From assembly GCA_028583685.1 (NCBI GenBank), contig JAMXIF010001178.1, positions 1,993,872 to 2,057,871 on the forward strand: a stretch of DNA of 64,000 nucleotides, given 5' to 3'. The stretch's first letter is position 1; the number at the start of each line of letters is the position of its first letter. Positions 1 through 12,790 of this stretch are shown in pieces. A program made the position numbers and the translations under genes. This DNA comes from Petaurus breviceps papuanus. Taxonomy: Eukaryota; Chordata; Mammalia; Diprotodontia; Petauridae. The notes under the pieces are model-generated. The model was given only the letters and a program-made list of their open reading frames with translations. It ran no database searches and had not been told where the DNA came from.

Positions 1-258
1 CCCCCCCCCCGTGAAATGCACACCGCACTCCAAGCTGCATCCAATCAGAGCTGCAGCAGTGAGTGCGTCATCCTGTTCTTCCCCAGTGATTTGCTTATTG
101 AATAAAGGTACATTTTTTTTGTTCACATTTACCTGTTTATTAAAATTGCTGTCAATGTTCATTAAAATAAGCCCTCCCCTGAAAATAAGCCCTCTGGTGT
201 TTTTCTGTCCAAAAAAAAATAATAAGACAGTGTCTTATTATTGGGGAAACACGGTATT
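1..258. mobile_element. DNA-transposon-like repeat fragment, family unsure
   Basis: After a run of ten C, the segment has ATAAGCCCT/ATAAGACAGTG motifs and ends in GGGGAAACACGGTA, a pattern I associate with non-autonomous DNA transposons in vertebrates. The left end is outside the window or lost; the family is not established. Confidence 0.35.
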
Positions 259-444
259 ACCATACTTATTACCAATTTCCTCTAATCAAGAAGTGTTTGC
301 AATGGGGGAAGGAATTCAAGTTTCTAAGTAAAACAAAGCCAAAAATATACCCAATTAAACTGGTCATATCTTAATAACCCCTAATAACTTAAAACAATAA
401 TCTTACAATTTTCATAAGTGATAACCAAATAATTTTATTATTTT
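259..444. other. AT-rich sequence, nothing recognised
   Basis: No open frame, repeat end or RNA gene was recognised here. Confidence 0.5.
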
Positions 445-1480
445 TCTTTTAAATAGTATTTTATTTTTCCAATTACATATAAAAACAACTTTAACATTCT
501 TTTTTAGATAAAAATTTTAGTTCCAAATTTTCTCCTTTTCTTTTTCTCCCTCTTCCCTAAGACAGTAAGCAATTCAATATAGGTTAAATATATGCAATCG
601 TGTAAAATATATTACAATATTAGTCATGTTGTGAAAGAAAGGAACAGAACAAAGGAAAAACACTATGGAAACAAAACAAAAAAAGTGAAAATAAAATGCT
701 TCAATTTGCATTCAGGCTTCATCAGTTCTTTCTTCAGAGGTGGATAGCATTTTCCCATCATAAATCTCTTGGAATTGTCTTGGATCATCGTGTTACTGAG
801 AAGAGCTAAGTCAATCATAGTTGATCTCTGCACAGTGTTGCTGTGTACCATGCTCTCTTGGTTCTGCTCACTTCACTTTACATTACTTCATGTAAGCCTT
901 CCCAGGTTTTTTCTGAAATCTGACTGCTCATCATTTCTTATAGCACAGTAGTGTTCTATTATATCCATACACCACAACTTGTTCAGCCATCCCCCAATTG
1001 ATAGACATCCCCTCAATTTCTAATTCTTTGCCTTGACAAAAAAAGAGCTACTACAAATATTTTTGTATGTGTGGGTCCTTTCCCCTTTTTTATGATCTCT
1101 TTGGGATACAGACCTGGTAGTGATATTGCTGGATCAAAGGGTATACACAATTTGATTGCCCTTTGGTCAATTCCAAATTGCTTTCCAGAATGATTGGATC
1201 AGTTCACAACTCCACCAACAGTGTGTTAGTGTCCCGATTTTCCTGCATCTTCTCCAACATTTATCATTTTCCTTTTCTGTCATATAAACCAAACAAGTAA
1301 GTATGAGGTGGTACCTCAGAGTTGTTTTAATTTACTTTTCTAATAAATAGTGATTTAAAGAATTTTTATATGACCATTGAAAACTTTGATTTCTTCATCT
1401 GAAAACTGCCTGTTAATATCCTTTGATCATTTATCAACTGAGGAATGACATGTAGTCTTAGAAATTTGACTCAGTTCTCT
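445..1480 (-). mobile_element. L1 LINE 3' end (ORF2 tail and 3' UTR)
   Basis: Read on the minus strand it matches the marsupial L1 3' region found elsewhere in the window: GGGATGGCTGAACAAGTTG, TATAAGAAATGATGAGCAG, GATCCAAGACAATTCCAAG, then an A-rich end near 445. It is 5' truncated, with many stops. Confidence 0.85.
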
Positions 1481-3930
1481 ATACATTTGACAAATGATAG
1501 CCAAATAATTTTAGATTAAAATTCCTCTTTACTATAGGCAAGTTCTTTAGAACCATAACAGCTTTCAAACATTTTGTTTTCCTTTAACAGTTTGGCTCAT
1601 AATATCGCAACAGCCAGATTAGAAAAAAAAATGGTATTTCTAACAGCAAACCTGCACAACATCATAAGCAAGATTATGGGTTTGAAATATAAACAAAACC
1701 TATTTCTAGTTAAGTTGTCTCAATTTAGTTGAATACATTTCTAAATTACACAGAAAATCATTCTGAACAAATTTCAGTGGAACTTATATAAACTGATCTA
1801 TAAACTTTCACATTCTAATTAGGTGTGCTATGTATTTACACCTTAGTAGTTCTTAGGCTTAAGCATTATAAAATTCATTCCATGCTACCAGCAGTATTGA
1901 AACAAAACTATAATCATGTTAAACATCTTATCAGATAAAACAATGAAGAAAATGTTGTTACCCATTATTGTAATCCAAATAAAATAAAATATTCTAAACA
2001 CTGAATTTATAATCTAATAGTATCCAAGTTACAAGAGAATCTATTTTTCTAACTATGTTGCTATTACAAAGTTTCACAATATAGGCATGTGTTTAGTTTC
2101 ACATTAACAATGCTAAGAAATACATATAAAGCTTTATAAGTATGAGTACACACCTGTTAAAGTGTGCTGGGCTAAATATTATAAGATTCTAGTTAGAGGA
2201 CTGGCATTTTGACACACGCAAAAAAAGATCTAAGGAATTTAATCTAATGCTGACAGGGCTTGGCCTGTTTTACCCAGGAAGAAACTTTTAAAGAGTTTTC
2301 ACAGAAAAAGCTAATTTAATAATTTTCAATTTGAACAATACAAGGAAACATTTAAGGTCCTTTATGATAGTCACAGATTGCAATAACCAATACTTATATA
2401 ATGTTAGATGTATAATATGGACAAGACCCAAGGCTAAGCACTTTATAACCATCCTAAAAGGTGGGTGGATGTGACCACCAGATGCTTATCTAACCTTACT
2501 TGTCGCAGACTAAAGTCAAAGCTGCAGAAATTTTTAGGGCAGTGTGGTATAATTGTAGGAACTGATTTTTTACGTTTTGTAATCTCTAGGTCTCAACTAA
2601 AAAAAATCACTATACTTGAACTTGAACTTGAAACCATATTTGGGGTGCAGATAGATCTTGAAGTCTTAAAAATATTGACACACTATCCAATTGTGAATCT
2701 GCCACAAAAGGCCATAGCTGGGCATTACTTAGATTCTTAACAGATTTAGTAAGATTTTAGGACTGTGCCTTTCACAAATGAGGGCATTTTAAGTGGTCTT
2801 TGTTATGCTAGTTTCACAGAAAACCATTATTAATATCTTCTATATTCCTAAAGAGATTTTTTATAACATATTTACATGAGTATTTTAACAATTAAATCTT
2901 TAACCCAAAAGACTCAAAGGAGAGCTCATTTGATTTATTCATATTTCTAAAACAATGAATTATCAAATTAATGTTAGACATTTTCTTTATATGCATGGGG
3001 TAGCTTGGCTTAAAACTACACAGCTAGCAAGTTTTTTGATCTATCCATTTTCCCAATTTGTCTTAATGCCAAATAGTATCATAAATTCTAAGGGAGACAT
3101 ATTTCACTTAAAATGAAACCAGAATAAATTCAATTACACCAGGATCTATTTTCCAAATGGTATCATACAGAATTTCAAATTTATAATTTCAATTATTTAG
3201 TATTATATTTTACACAAGGGTTATTTATTGTAAGTATTTCATATTATGGGGTTCACTGTTTCCAGATAATCCACTGCCAAAGATTTTAAAAGTGACAATA
3301 ATCTTCCCCAATTATTATACTTAACAACCCATTACATATCATATTTCTCATAGTCCACTATAACTTTATTGGCTTTCAAATCAAGTTACAATTTTTCATT
3401 ACTACCATACCTCTCAATCTTCCTTTTTAAACAATGTCAAACTTCTCACACACTCTCAACATACTTAAACCATTTCTTCATTTTTAATAGATCTCTTATA
3501 TGGTTTGAAAATCCAACCCTTTTAATTTACCTTCCATATTTTCCCTCAAGCCTTTTATCTTTGTCTCTTAAAAACCTATTATTCAGATTATGCAACTTTC
3601 CTTTACTTGTTCAAATTTTACATTTCAACCATATTCCAGACTGTATTCATGCTACTGAATATTTCTTTCTTGATTTTAGCACACATTGCTAAACCTGATG
3701 TCTTCCTACAACCTTACTTTCCCAAGCTGTACAGTTCATTTCAACCCAGGTGATTTTCTTCATCAATTTTATCCATCACAATTATACTCTTACTATTCAA
3801 GTGTTCTCTAGATAATAGAGTTCCAAACCTCTCTCATTCTTTCAAAAGGAGATAGAAACCTGCACTGCCTATTCCTGGTCCGAATATAGGAAGAAGTTTA
3901 TGGGACAAATTCTTTTTTTAAAATCCATCA
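1481..3930. other. AT-rich intergenic sequence
   Basis: No gene or clear mobile element was recognised in 2.4 kb. The 91-codon open frame at 2465-2740 has no recognisable motif and is most likely chance. Confidence 0.5.
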
Positions 3931-3954
3931 TTTTATTTTATTTTATTTTATTTT
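3931..3954 (+). repeat. (TTTTA)n microsatellite
   Basis: Perfect TTTTA repeats, about five units. Confidence 0.9.
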
Positions 3955-4424
3955 TTGTCATTGCAAAAACCTCTGGGAGGCCTGTTGAAGCACAGGAGTG
4001 GGGTTCTGGGCTCTCCCAACCATATTAACAGCTGATATGTTATGGTGTCTACAGAGATCAACTCAAAACAGTTTTCCAAATTAAATCATACTTTCTTTCC
4101 TCTCTTTTCTGCTTATTTACTCCTCACTTTTCAGAACCTAGAGAGAGTTAATGCTTTGTAATTCATATGTCAAGAGAGTTATATTTTTCAATTCTTACCA
4201 ACACTTCTTATACAAAGAGCTTTTATGATGGGTAACATACATTATAAACAAAAATTGCTGAAATTCTGAAGTGATTGTCTACTATATAATGTGCTTTAAA
4301 AGGCAAAAATTTATTTTGCAATTTTAAACATGTTTCCCTGTTGTCATATCATTGCTTGTCATTCTCTAAGAGGAACAATGACGTTAGGAGGGTGATGTCT
4401 TGACTTGTGAGTGAATTGGATTTA
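3955..4424. other. Intergenic sequence, nothing recognised
   Basis: No coding or repeat signal was recognised up to the target duplication of the following HAL1 element. Confidence 0.5.
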
Positions 4425-4436
4425 AGAGAGGCAGAG

Positions 4437-7220
4437 CTTCAGGGGGGGTGGAGTCAAGATGGATGAGTAGAAGCAGGACCTCCCTGCTACTCTGGCTTCC
4501 ACCTTCCCCAATCCATGTAAAAAGGTGACTCTAAACAAACTTTGGAGCTGCAGAACCCACAAATTGACACAGAGAAGCTAACCTCCCACTGAAGACAGCC
4601 CGGCAGGCTGGCAGGAATCGGCCAGCACAGTGCTCTGGGAGCCGAGCCCAGCCTCCTGCAGGAGGGACTCCAGATCAGAAGCAGCTGTGGCAGTTTCCAG
4701 ATTTATCAACACATAGATGCAAAGGACAAAGTGAGAGGTCATCACAGTTTGGACTTTGGGACTGAGTAAATGTGAGTGCATTGCTTTTGTTCCCAGGGCA
4801 AGAAGCTGCTGAGACAGTGGCACAGCCAGCCAGAGTTATGTGGCAGCTTCAGCTCCTCACCTGCAGAGTGTAGGGAGACCAAGTACCAGTCTGAGGGCTA
4901 ATCACTCTTGCTTTAACTTGCTTGGATCTGGATTGCAGTCTAGGGTGGAGGTCCTGGGGTGTGTGTCCAGCTTGCCAGAGCATGGGGAGACCTCCGAGAA
5001 GGCATCCATCTAATACCTCCAGCAGCTGAGAAAACCCCAGCCTTTGGGATGAAAGCACCCCTGTCTGGTGGCAGAGTCCTACTGTGGCAAAAAGTCCAGG
5101 GGTCAAGTGAGTGAGGGGCAACATGACTAGGCCAAGGAAACAAAGCAGACAGAAGATTCCAACATTAGACTCCTATTTGGGGGACAAAAAGGAGCAAAGC
5201 ATGGAACAGGAGGAAGACAGCGAAGTCAGAACTCCTGCACCAAAAGCTTCAAAGGAAAATACGAGCTGGTTACAGGCCATAGAGGACCTTAAGAAGCAGA
5301 TAAGAGAAGTGGAGGAAAAATGGGAAGACAAATGAGAACGATGCAAGAAAATTACAAAATGAGAGTCAACAGCCTGACTGAGGAAAATAACACCTTAAAA
5401 AATAGACTAACTCAAATGGCAAAAAGAGGCTCAAAAAGGCAATGAGGAGAAGAATGCCTTAAAAAGCTGAATTTGCCAGATGGAAAAAGAATCTCAAAAG
5501 CTCAATGAGGAGAATCATTGCTTCAGAATTAGATTGGAGCAAATGGAAGCTAATGACTTTATGAGAAATCAAGATGCTGTTAAACAGATCCAAACAAATG
5601 AAAGAATAGAAGGCAATGTGAAATACCTCATGGGAAAAACCACTGACCTGGAAAATAGATCCAGGAGAGATGATTTGAAAATTATTGGACAACCTGAAAG
5701 CCATGATCAAAGTAAGAACCTAGAAATCATCCTCCAGGAAGTTCTCAAAGAAAACTGCCCTGATGTTTTAGAACCAGAGGGCAAAATAGAGGTTGAAAGT
5801 GGTGACAAGGGAGGAAGGTTGAAAGAATCCACCGATCACCTCCTGAAAAAGGTCCCAAAAAGAAAACTCCTAGGAATATTATAGCCAGGTTCCAGAATTC
5901 CCAGATTAAGGAGAGAATACTACAAGCAGCCAGGAAGAAACAATTTGAATATTGTGGAAACACAATCAGGATAACCCAGGATCTGGCAGCTTATACACTG
6001 AGGGATTGAAGGGCTTGGAATATGATATTACAAAGGTCAAAGGATCTGGGATTAAAACCAAGAGTCACCTACCCAGCAAAACTGAGTATCATGTTTCAGG
6101 GGAAAATATGGTCATATAGAGGACTTTCAAGCATTCTTGCTGAAAAAACCAGAGTTGAATAGAAAATTTGACATTCAGATACAAGAAGCAAGAGAAGCAT
6201 GAGAAGGTAAATAGGGAAAAGAAATCATATGGAACTTATCAAAATTGAACTATTAACATTCCTACATGGAAAAACAATAATTGTAGCTTATGAAACTTTT
6301 CTCAGTAGTTGAAGGGAATAGAAATATATCTATGTCTATATATGAGGGTATATGGGCATATGAAAACATATGTAAATGTGTATATATATGTTTACAGGTA
6401 TACATAGATAGAGGGCACAGGACCAATTTAACAGGAAGGGATGATACTTAAAAGGTGAAATTAAGAGGTGAGAGAGGAAAATAAGAGGTGAGAGGAGATG
6501 GGGAGAGACACAACGGGGTAAACTGTCTCATACAGAAGAGGCAAGGGAAAATGGTTACAATGGAGGGGAAGACTAGGAAGGCAAAAGGGAATGGGTCAAC
6601 CTTACTCTTATTGAATTTGGCTTGAGGAGGGAATGAAATACACACTAAATGGGGTATCTCACCCTAAAAGAGAGTAGGGGGGAAGGAGATGAGAGGGGGA
6701 ATGATGGAAGGGTGGGCAGGCTGGGGGGAGGGATGTTGGAAACACCACTTTTGAAAAGGGATGGGATCAAAGTAGAAAATAGAACAACTGGGAGGTGGGA
6801 TAGGAGGGAGGGAAATATAGTCAGTCTTTTACAATATATCTACTATGTTAGTGTTTTGCATTAGCCACACATGTACAACCTATACTGAACTGCTTTATCT
6901 TCTCAGTAAGGGTGGGTGACAAGGGAGGAAGGGAATGAATCTGGAATTTAAAGTTTTAAAATCAAATATTCAAATATATACTATTATTAATACTATTTTA
7001 CATGTAATTGGGAAATAAGATATATAGGCACTGGGGCATAGAGTCGAAAGGGGTATGGGAGAAAATATGGGAGAGAGCAGATTGGAGGAGGGGATATCCT
7101 GTGGGACTGCTATTTTGGGGCATGGGTAGGGGAAACACAGGGAGAAAATTTGTAACTCAAAATCTGACAGAAATGAATGATGTAAATCAAAAGTTAATAA
7201 AGCATTTGGAAAAAAAAGAG
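4437..7220 (+). mobile_element. HAL1 (half-L1) element, full length with 12-bp target duplication
   Basis: A complete ORF1-only LINE. It starts with an L1-type 5' UTR (GGAGTCAAGATGG), carries an ORF1 at 5123-6202, then 1 kb of A/G-rich non-coding 3' region (GGGAGGTGGGATAGGAGGGA) and an A-rich tail. There is no ORF2. Perfect 12-bp duplications AGAGAGGCAGAG flank it (4425-4436 and 7221-7232), so the ORF2-less form was itself retroposed, presumably by L1 enzymes in trans. Confidence 0.9.
5123..6202 (+). pseudogene. L1/HAL1 ORF1 protein, broken
   Basis: L1 ORF1 proteins are RNA-binding trimers. The start reads MTRPRKQSRQK, then a coiled-coil-like region (EDLKKQIREVEEKWEDK, LEQMEANDFMRNQDAVKQ), the RRM-like core (LENRSRRDDLKIIG) and LEPEGKIEVE. 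The frame is interrupted by a TGA at 5333-5335 and by several frameshifts, so it is not functional. Confidence 0.85.
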
Positions 7221-7233
7221 AGAGAGGCAGAGG

Positions 7234-7320
7234 TGGGCAAAGTCATCAGGCCCCACTTTCCTCTCCAGAGTCATCTGAGTCCAGTGGCATAACATAAGTC
7301 AAGATGACTGGCTATCACCC
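7234..7320 (-). repeat. Unassigned interspersed repeat, partial
   Basis: On the minus strand it matches part of the repeat at 59100-59440: CCAGAGTCATCTG followed by TCCAGTGGC lies in both. The family is not named. Confidence 0.5.
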
Positions 7321-8059
7321 TCCCCCATCCCCCAACAGTTCCCTAGATTTAAATTAAATATAATCTACAAACTTTAGTTTGGGGATCCAATTAAGCCTGG
7401 AGTAATTATTCACTTCTAAAATTGGTGAAGAGAACACCCGAAGAAAAGTTGGGGCTGTGATCTTAGGGTCCTGATCTTTTTCCAATTCCTAACCCTCCTT
7501 TCCTTTCTCCTGTCTCAATAGACATACTATACCAAGCAGGGTATCCATTATAGAAATATTTTTACTAAATGGGTACACTAAGGGGATTCTAGCCTTGCAT
7601 ATAGTTTAGCCCTTTTGCATAGCCTATTGTAAAAATGATTAGGATTCTTACCCTCCTCTTGTACTCTTTCTTGAATTTTCCTTACTTCTCTAGATGGAGA
7701 GATCAGTAGGTAAGAAAGGTTTGTATCATCTAATAAAAATCACATTATCTCAGTTAGAAAAAGGGAAGAAGTTTATAGCAAATGTAGGCTTAAATTTTTC
7801 AGTTCAACTTAAATATAGTTAAAATTTCCTACCAAGGGGCCATGGGACTTAGGTTGGGTGGGAGGTTATCAATTAGTCTCAATTGAGACTAAAAGTAAAG
7901 GTACAGAACACAAGAAAGGGGTGGGGGTGAGTGCACTGCCTTTGGAAGTTTCCTTTCTTCTTAACTATAAAATAATGTATCTGAACCTATTAAAATGAGT
8001 AGGAGTGATAATTTATAGCATAATTTCTCAGTTCAAAATATACACAATACAAAAGTTAA
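7321..8059. other. Intergenic sequence, nothing recognised
   Basis: No gene or clear repeat was recognised. Confidence 0.5.
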
Positions 8060-8143
8060 TCCTTTTTTCTTTTGAGGGGAGAAGGCAAGGTAATTGGGGT
8101 TAAGTGACTTGCCCAAGGTCACACAGCTAGTAAGTATCCAAAA
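8060..8143 (-). mobile_element. WSINE1-like SINE fragment
   Basis: Contains the minus-strand SINE core TTAAGTGACTTGCCCAAGG and CACACAGCTAGTAAGT. Truncated. Confidence 0.75.
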
Positions 8144-8175
8144 GTTATTCCTAAATTGTTTCCTAATTCACTTTA

Positions 8176-8344
8176 TTTTTATTTATTTATTTATTAAGCA
8201 ATTGGGGTTAAGTAACTTGCTCAACATCACACGGCCAGGTGTTTCTGGGTGGGTGCTAAGTGTCTGAGCCCAGATTCGATCCCAGGTCATCCCGACTCTG
8301 GGGCCGGTGCTCTTACTCACTGTGCTACCTGGCTGCCCCCCTAC
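8176..8344 (-). mobile_element. WSINE1-like SINE with target duplication
   Basis: A complete tRNA-type SINE in reverse: AT-rich tail at the left, core AATTGGGGTTAAGTAACTTG, and the head ending GCTACCTGGCTGCCCC. TTCACTTTA is duplicated at 8167-8175 and 8345-8353. Confidence 0.85.
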
Positions 8345-8353
8345 TTCACTTTA

Positions 8354-9261
8354 ATTCGCAAAACTCTGTTGTCTGCAATTAAATTCCTAGTACTTCATAC
8401 AAGCTTACTTTTCTCTTGTCAGTAAGATTACTTCTTCTCTTCCTGCTGTAAAACCATGGACTCTTTTTTCTGGGGAGGGGGTGTTCTTGTCTCCCCTAAA
8501 ATAATTCTAAAGAATGTTAACCCAATCTTTACATTCCCAAACTTGACCAGTTCAGGTAAGTAAAGGGAAAGGAAAAATTTTTTGAAAGCTTAGAGCTTCT
8601 TAGAGTGGTTAATAAGGGTGTGAACAATTACATTTACACAGGACACACACAGACTGACAGCTTAATGGACAAATGGAAAACATTCAAAGGTATGTGATAG
8701 TGGCTTTGGGAAAATGCTAGCTTGATTTTCAACATAGATGATGTGACAAAAAGAAAACAGAAGTGCTTGAATTTAAACCTTCATCCTGCTAGGCTCTGTG
8801 CTGAAGGAGGTATTTGACAAAGCACACAAAAGCCCATATCAGCAAACATAAGACTGATAGGCTTCTTCTCTCAGTTTGGGTTACTAGCATGTCTCTAGCC
8901 ATATATACATAAATAGAAACTCTACAGTTAACATTCCACAAAAACTGATAGAAGGCTGAAGCTTCTTTAAAAATAATTTAATATGTATGCAAGAAAGTCC
9001 TTTTTTAGATCAAATTCTGGGATTTTCTTTCTTTTGAGATTCCAATTAGCCTAATCCTTTAAATTCAGCCTCCTTTTTTCAGTTTTGAATTCTTTAATAC
9101 TTTCTTGGAGGGATAAAGGCCTAGAATTTTATTTCCCTCTTAATGTCTTCTAACAGCCGTTGCTCAAAAGAGTCCCATTCAGAGTGTTTGGTTTGGGGCC
9201 CTTTCTTGTCTAGGATTAATTTTACCCTTAGGAAAGGGTCCTTACCATGACCTTGGTTTTT
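8354..9261. other. Intergenic sequence, nothing recognised
   Basis: About 900 bases with no gene or clear repeat recognised. Confidence 0.5.
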
Positions 9262-10105
9262 AAAAATTTTCTTTTCATTTATTTACTTTTGTTTACAACA
9301 TTAAGTTCCACAATCCCTTGAGTTCCAAATTTTTCCCCCTTCCTCTCCTCCCCCCTCCCTCCCATGGCGGCATGCAGTCCCATATAGGCTGTACAAATGC
9401 CTTCACATTAAACATTAATCAAGTTGTAAAGAAGAATTATAACCAATGGAGTGAACAATGGGAAGGAAGGAACGAAACAAATCAAAACGCAAAAGAGAGC
9501 AAGTAGTTTGCTTCAATCCGCATTCAGACTCTGTAGTTCTTTTCTCTGGACATAGATATCCCTTTTCATCATGAGTCTTTTGGAGTTGTCTTATAACCTT
9601 GAATTGCTGAGAGGGGCCCAGTCTATCAAAGTTAGTTATCACAGATACAATGTGTCTGTAACTGTGTACAAAGTTCTCCTGATTCTGCTCTCCTTACTCA
9701 GCATCAGTTTATATAAATCTCTCCAGGTTATTATTCATCTGTTCCTCATTTCTTATAGCACAGTAGTATTCCATTACAGTCATGTACCACACTTATCTAG
9801 CCATTTCCCAATTGCTGGACATACCCTTGATTTCCAATTCTTTGACACCACAAAAAGAGCTTCTGTAAATATTTTTGTACATATGGGGCCTCCTCCCACT
9901 TGTATGATCTCTTTGGGATATAGCCCTGGAAGTGGCATTGCTGGGTCAAAGGGTATTGGCACATTTTTATAGCCCTTTGGGCATAGTTCCAAATTGCTCT
10001 CCAGAATGGTCAGATGAATTCACAACTCCACCAACAATGAACTAGTGTTCCAATTTTTCCACATCCTCTCCAGCATTTATAATTTTTCTGTTTTGCATGA
10101 CCAGT
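9262..10105 (-). mobile_element. L1 LINE 3' end
   Basis: On the minus strand this is the marsupial L1 3' region: CCAGCAATGCCACTTCCAGG, GGAATACTACTGTGCTATAA, then a CT/GA-rich 3' UTR and an A-rich end. 5' truncated and full of stops. Confidence 0.85.
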
Positions 10106-11914
10106 GGTTTTTGAGAATCAGATCCTAGAACTTGCAAGCATCCAGACTGCCTTACAGGGCCAGATAAAGTGGACCCTGAATTGCCCATGAATCTTTCCCA
10201 ATTCTCAAGTCTAGGCTCAAGCTTGATTAGGTACTTGCATATAGTCAATCAGGAGGTGGCTTTGGGACTGGGCAGAAGTAGCCCTACTGCCACCAGGGCC
10301 CCCAGAAATTCACTCCTGGGACCTTGGAAGACATACTCTGCATTGAGTCCTACCAATGCCGACACCATCTAATGTCAAGTCCTAAATAAACCAAACTCCT
10401 AAGTGGGGGAATAAAGCATCATTAATTGAGATAACTGGGTAACAAACCTGGCACCTTGGGGATGCCCCACCAGGACACTGACAGGAAAAGTTCTTATACT
10501 TTTAGGGGGAAAGGGAGAAGGGTCACATCAGGTAGTGAGGCCTGATCCTGCAACTCCCAGCCAACCTCCGCAATCCAGGCAAGGAGACCCACTTAATTCT
10601 GTTTTTTTGTTCTCTGTTTCTTACCCTTTATGATGGAACTCACCATAAATCCCAATGAGGGACACAAGAACATCAGAAGCCACTTTGGCAGCTGGTTTTG
10701 TTTCCAGGCAAATCCCAGGGTGGGGACTTAGCTCAACTTAATTGAGAGTAAATGACTCTAAGAGTCGGAATGCAAGGACAATACTAGAATTCTGACATTG
10801 CTAGGATGGTTTAGAGGGAATGGCAGGTAATAAGTGTTATTACATTTGATAGTAATCATTTTTCTATCATTCATAAGGATTGGATAGAAAGGCAGCCTGG
10901 AGAAGGTGTGAGAGAGAACAGTTACAGGCTGAAAGATGATGAGAGAGAAGATAACTTCCTTCACTCCCACCTGGTATGCAGACCTCCTCCACCCCACCCC
11001 CACAATATGATTTTGTTTTGTTTTGTTTTTTTCTCTAGGTGAAAAAAAAATCCTACTTAACTTTCTGTATTTCATGGTACTCTTCCCTCTGGACCATAAC
11101 CTTCCATAGAAACACATTACCTTTATATTTACAGCAGGGTATAGGGTCAGCTGGGGTGTTTGTCTTTCTTAGAGGAAGAGAAGGTGAGAGAAACAAAGAC
11201 AAATGAGAGTGGTAGTTCTAAGCAAAGTTTAACAGAGGCTTACTGAAAATCTCCATTGTACCCCAAATACTTACACCACAGGGCCGAAATCCACACCTTT
11301 ATAGTTGCTTCTATGGTTTAAATTGCTGTCTCTAGAAGGCTCCAGATAAAATGCCTAGGAGAGACCTGGGAAGCTAGCATTAACCCCATTTTTTATCACC
11401 TGGTCTGGGAGGGCAAGGGTGAGAGTCGAGACAGGTACATTTTGATGATGAAAGGAAAATAAAATAGGGGTTTCAGGGTGCTGATAGGAAAAGCATCACC
11501 CAGTTGCCTTGCTGCTCTGAAAAGTCTGTAGGCAGCATGAGGAACACATTATCTATGGTAGAGGCAGAAGAATGGAGGGAGTTCCAAAATACATCTATTT
11601 GGCAAGTTTATCTTCCTTCCAAAAGATGAGAGAGACACACCCAGAGAGGAGGACTTTTCTCCCTGAAAGCCATTCTTCTGAGCAGATTCTGACTATGAAG
11701 AGAATTGGCCTGTTCTAACCAGAATCCCTGCACTCAGCCCTGAGCTGAGAACATCTAGTCCTTTCAAAATCCGTGGTTCTTTTCCTCAGCCCTTTCTACC
11801 TCAAGAAGGGGAGCATCACTCAACAAATTGTGCAATATTGTACACCAGAGTCTCAGCAAAGTCTTCTATAGTCTCTAGGAGCCCTGATTTCACAAAAGCC
11901 TGAAACCACAGCAC
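10106..11914. other. Unassigned sequence with weak LTR-like features
   Basis: No gene was recognised. On the minus strand a TATA-like box with a downstream GCTTTATT near 10430-10505 and another ACTATAAAGG near 11300 resemble LTR promoters, but no paired ends were found. Confidence 0.3.
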
Positions 11915-12597
11915 TTAATGAGCATAGAATAAAACTGGCTGGTGTTTATTTTTTTCTTCCTTTGGTCTTTTTCCTTGGGGGAAGGTGGGTGGAAGGGAAG
12001 GTGAGGAGAGCTGTGGAGATACTAAGGGAGAAGAGAGAGAGTCAATCTTTAGACAGCAACCTGGAAGCCAAAGGGGACACCTTTCCTTCTCCTGCAAGGC
12101 TTCAGAATTGCAATTAATGTCTGATCTTAGGGAGTGGGAAATAGACAACTTCCAGATTAAATTTAACAGAATAGAATCTTGGAGCTTGGAGGTCACCTGC
12201 TTTGCTCCCAGCTGATCCCATGGGAGTCTTTAAACAGAACTACTGTCCCATGCCTGAAAGAGGGGTCAAGGGTTATTAGTTCCATCTGGGAGGCCCATTG
12301 GAAGAGACAAAGAAATTAGCTATGATGGTTCACCAAGTAAAGGAGTAACTGGAAAAGAGAAAGGAAGTAGGGATGAAATTGGGAGATAGCTTTGGAAGCC
12401 AAAATTTACTCACATCTAGGAGTTAAGTTAATTAAGTTAAGCTCACTTGTTAGCAAGCTTTCCAGAACTGTTTAGAGAGTGATGCAGCCCCAAAACATAG
12501 CAATTATTCTGGAAACTTCTGACCACAGAACAGGTTTTTTTTTCCCCAAGAGTTCTTTTGAGACTAGGTATTGAGTCTTGTCCAAAACAGGAGGTGG
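11915..12597. other. Unassigned intergenic sequence
   Basis: Purine-rich stretches near 11980-12040; nothing further recognised. Short open frames on both strands look like chance. Confidence 0.45.
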
Positions 12598-12790
12598 AAT
12601 GTCAGTGGAAATAGTGCTGCATTTGGAGCCAGACAATGTGGATTCAAATGCTGATAATACCACTTATTCCTATGATTTTGGGCAAGTCATATAATCACTT
12701 TGGTCCACAGTTTTTCATCAGGAAAATGAAGGAGTTGTACTAAACAGTCACTAAGGTTCTTTCTTGCTCTAAATTTATAGTTCTATTTCC
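12598..12790 (+). mobile_element. MIR/MIR3-type CORE-SINE
   Basis: Matches the MIR layout: GGATTCAAATGCTG, TTTTGGGCAAGTCAT, then AAAATGAAGGAGTTGTACTA and a TTCTATTT end. Confidence 0.75.

Noticed and set aside
2465-2740. 91-codon plus-strand frame
   Set aside because: No recognised domain, isolated in AT-rich sequence, no splice or promoter support; likely chance.
5123-6202. Host coiled-coil gene
   Set aside because: The coiled coil and RRM-like core match L1 ORF1 in two other copies in the window, and the element has L1-type ends with a target duplication.
8060-8344. tRNA gene from the SINE heads
   Set aside because: The tRNA-like head belongs to retroposed SINEs with tails and target duplications; no intact cloverleaf was found here or in the other SINEs.
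10758-11117. 119-codon minus-strand frame
   Set aside because: No signal peptide, domain or family similarity recognised; the region is unassigned and possibly old repeat.
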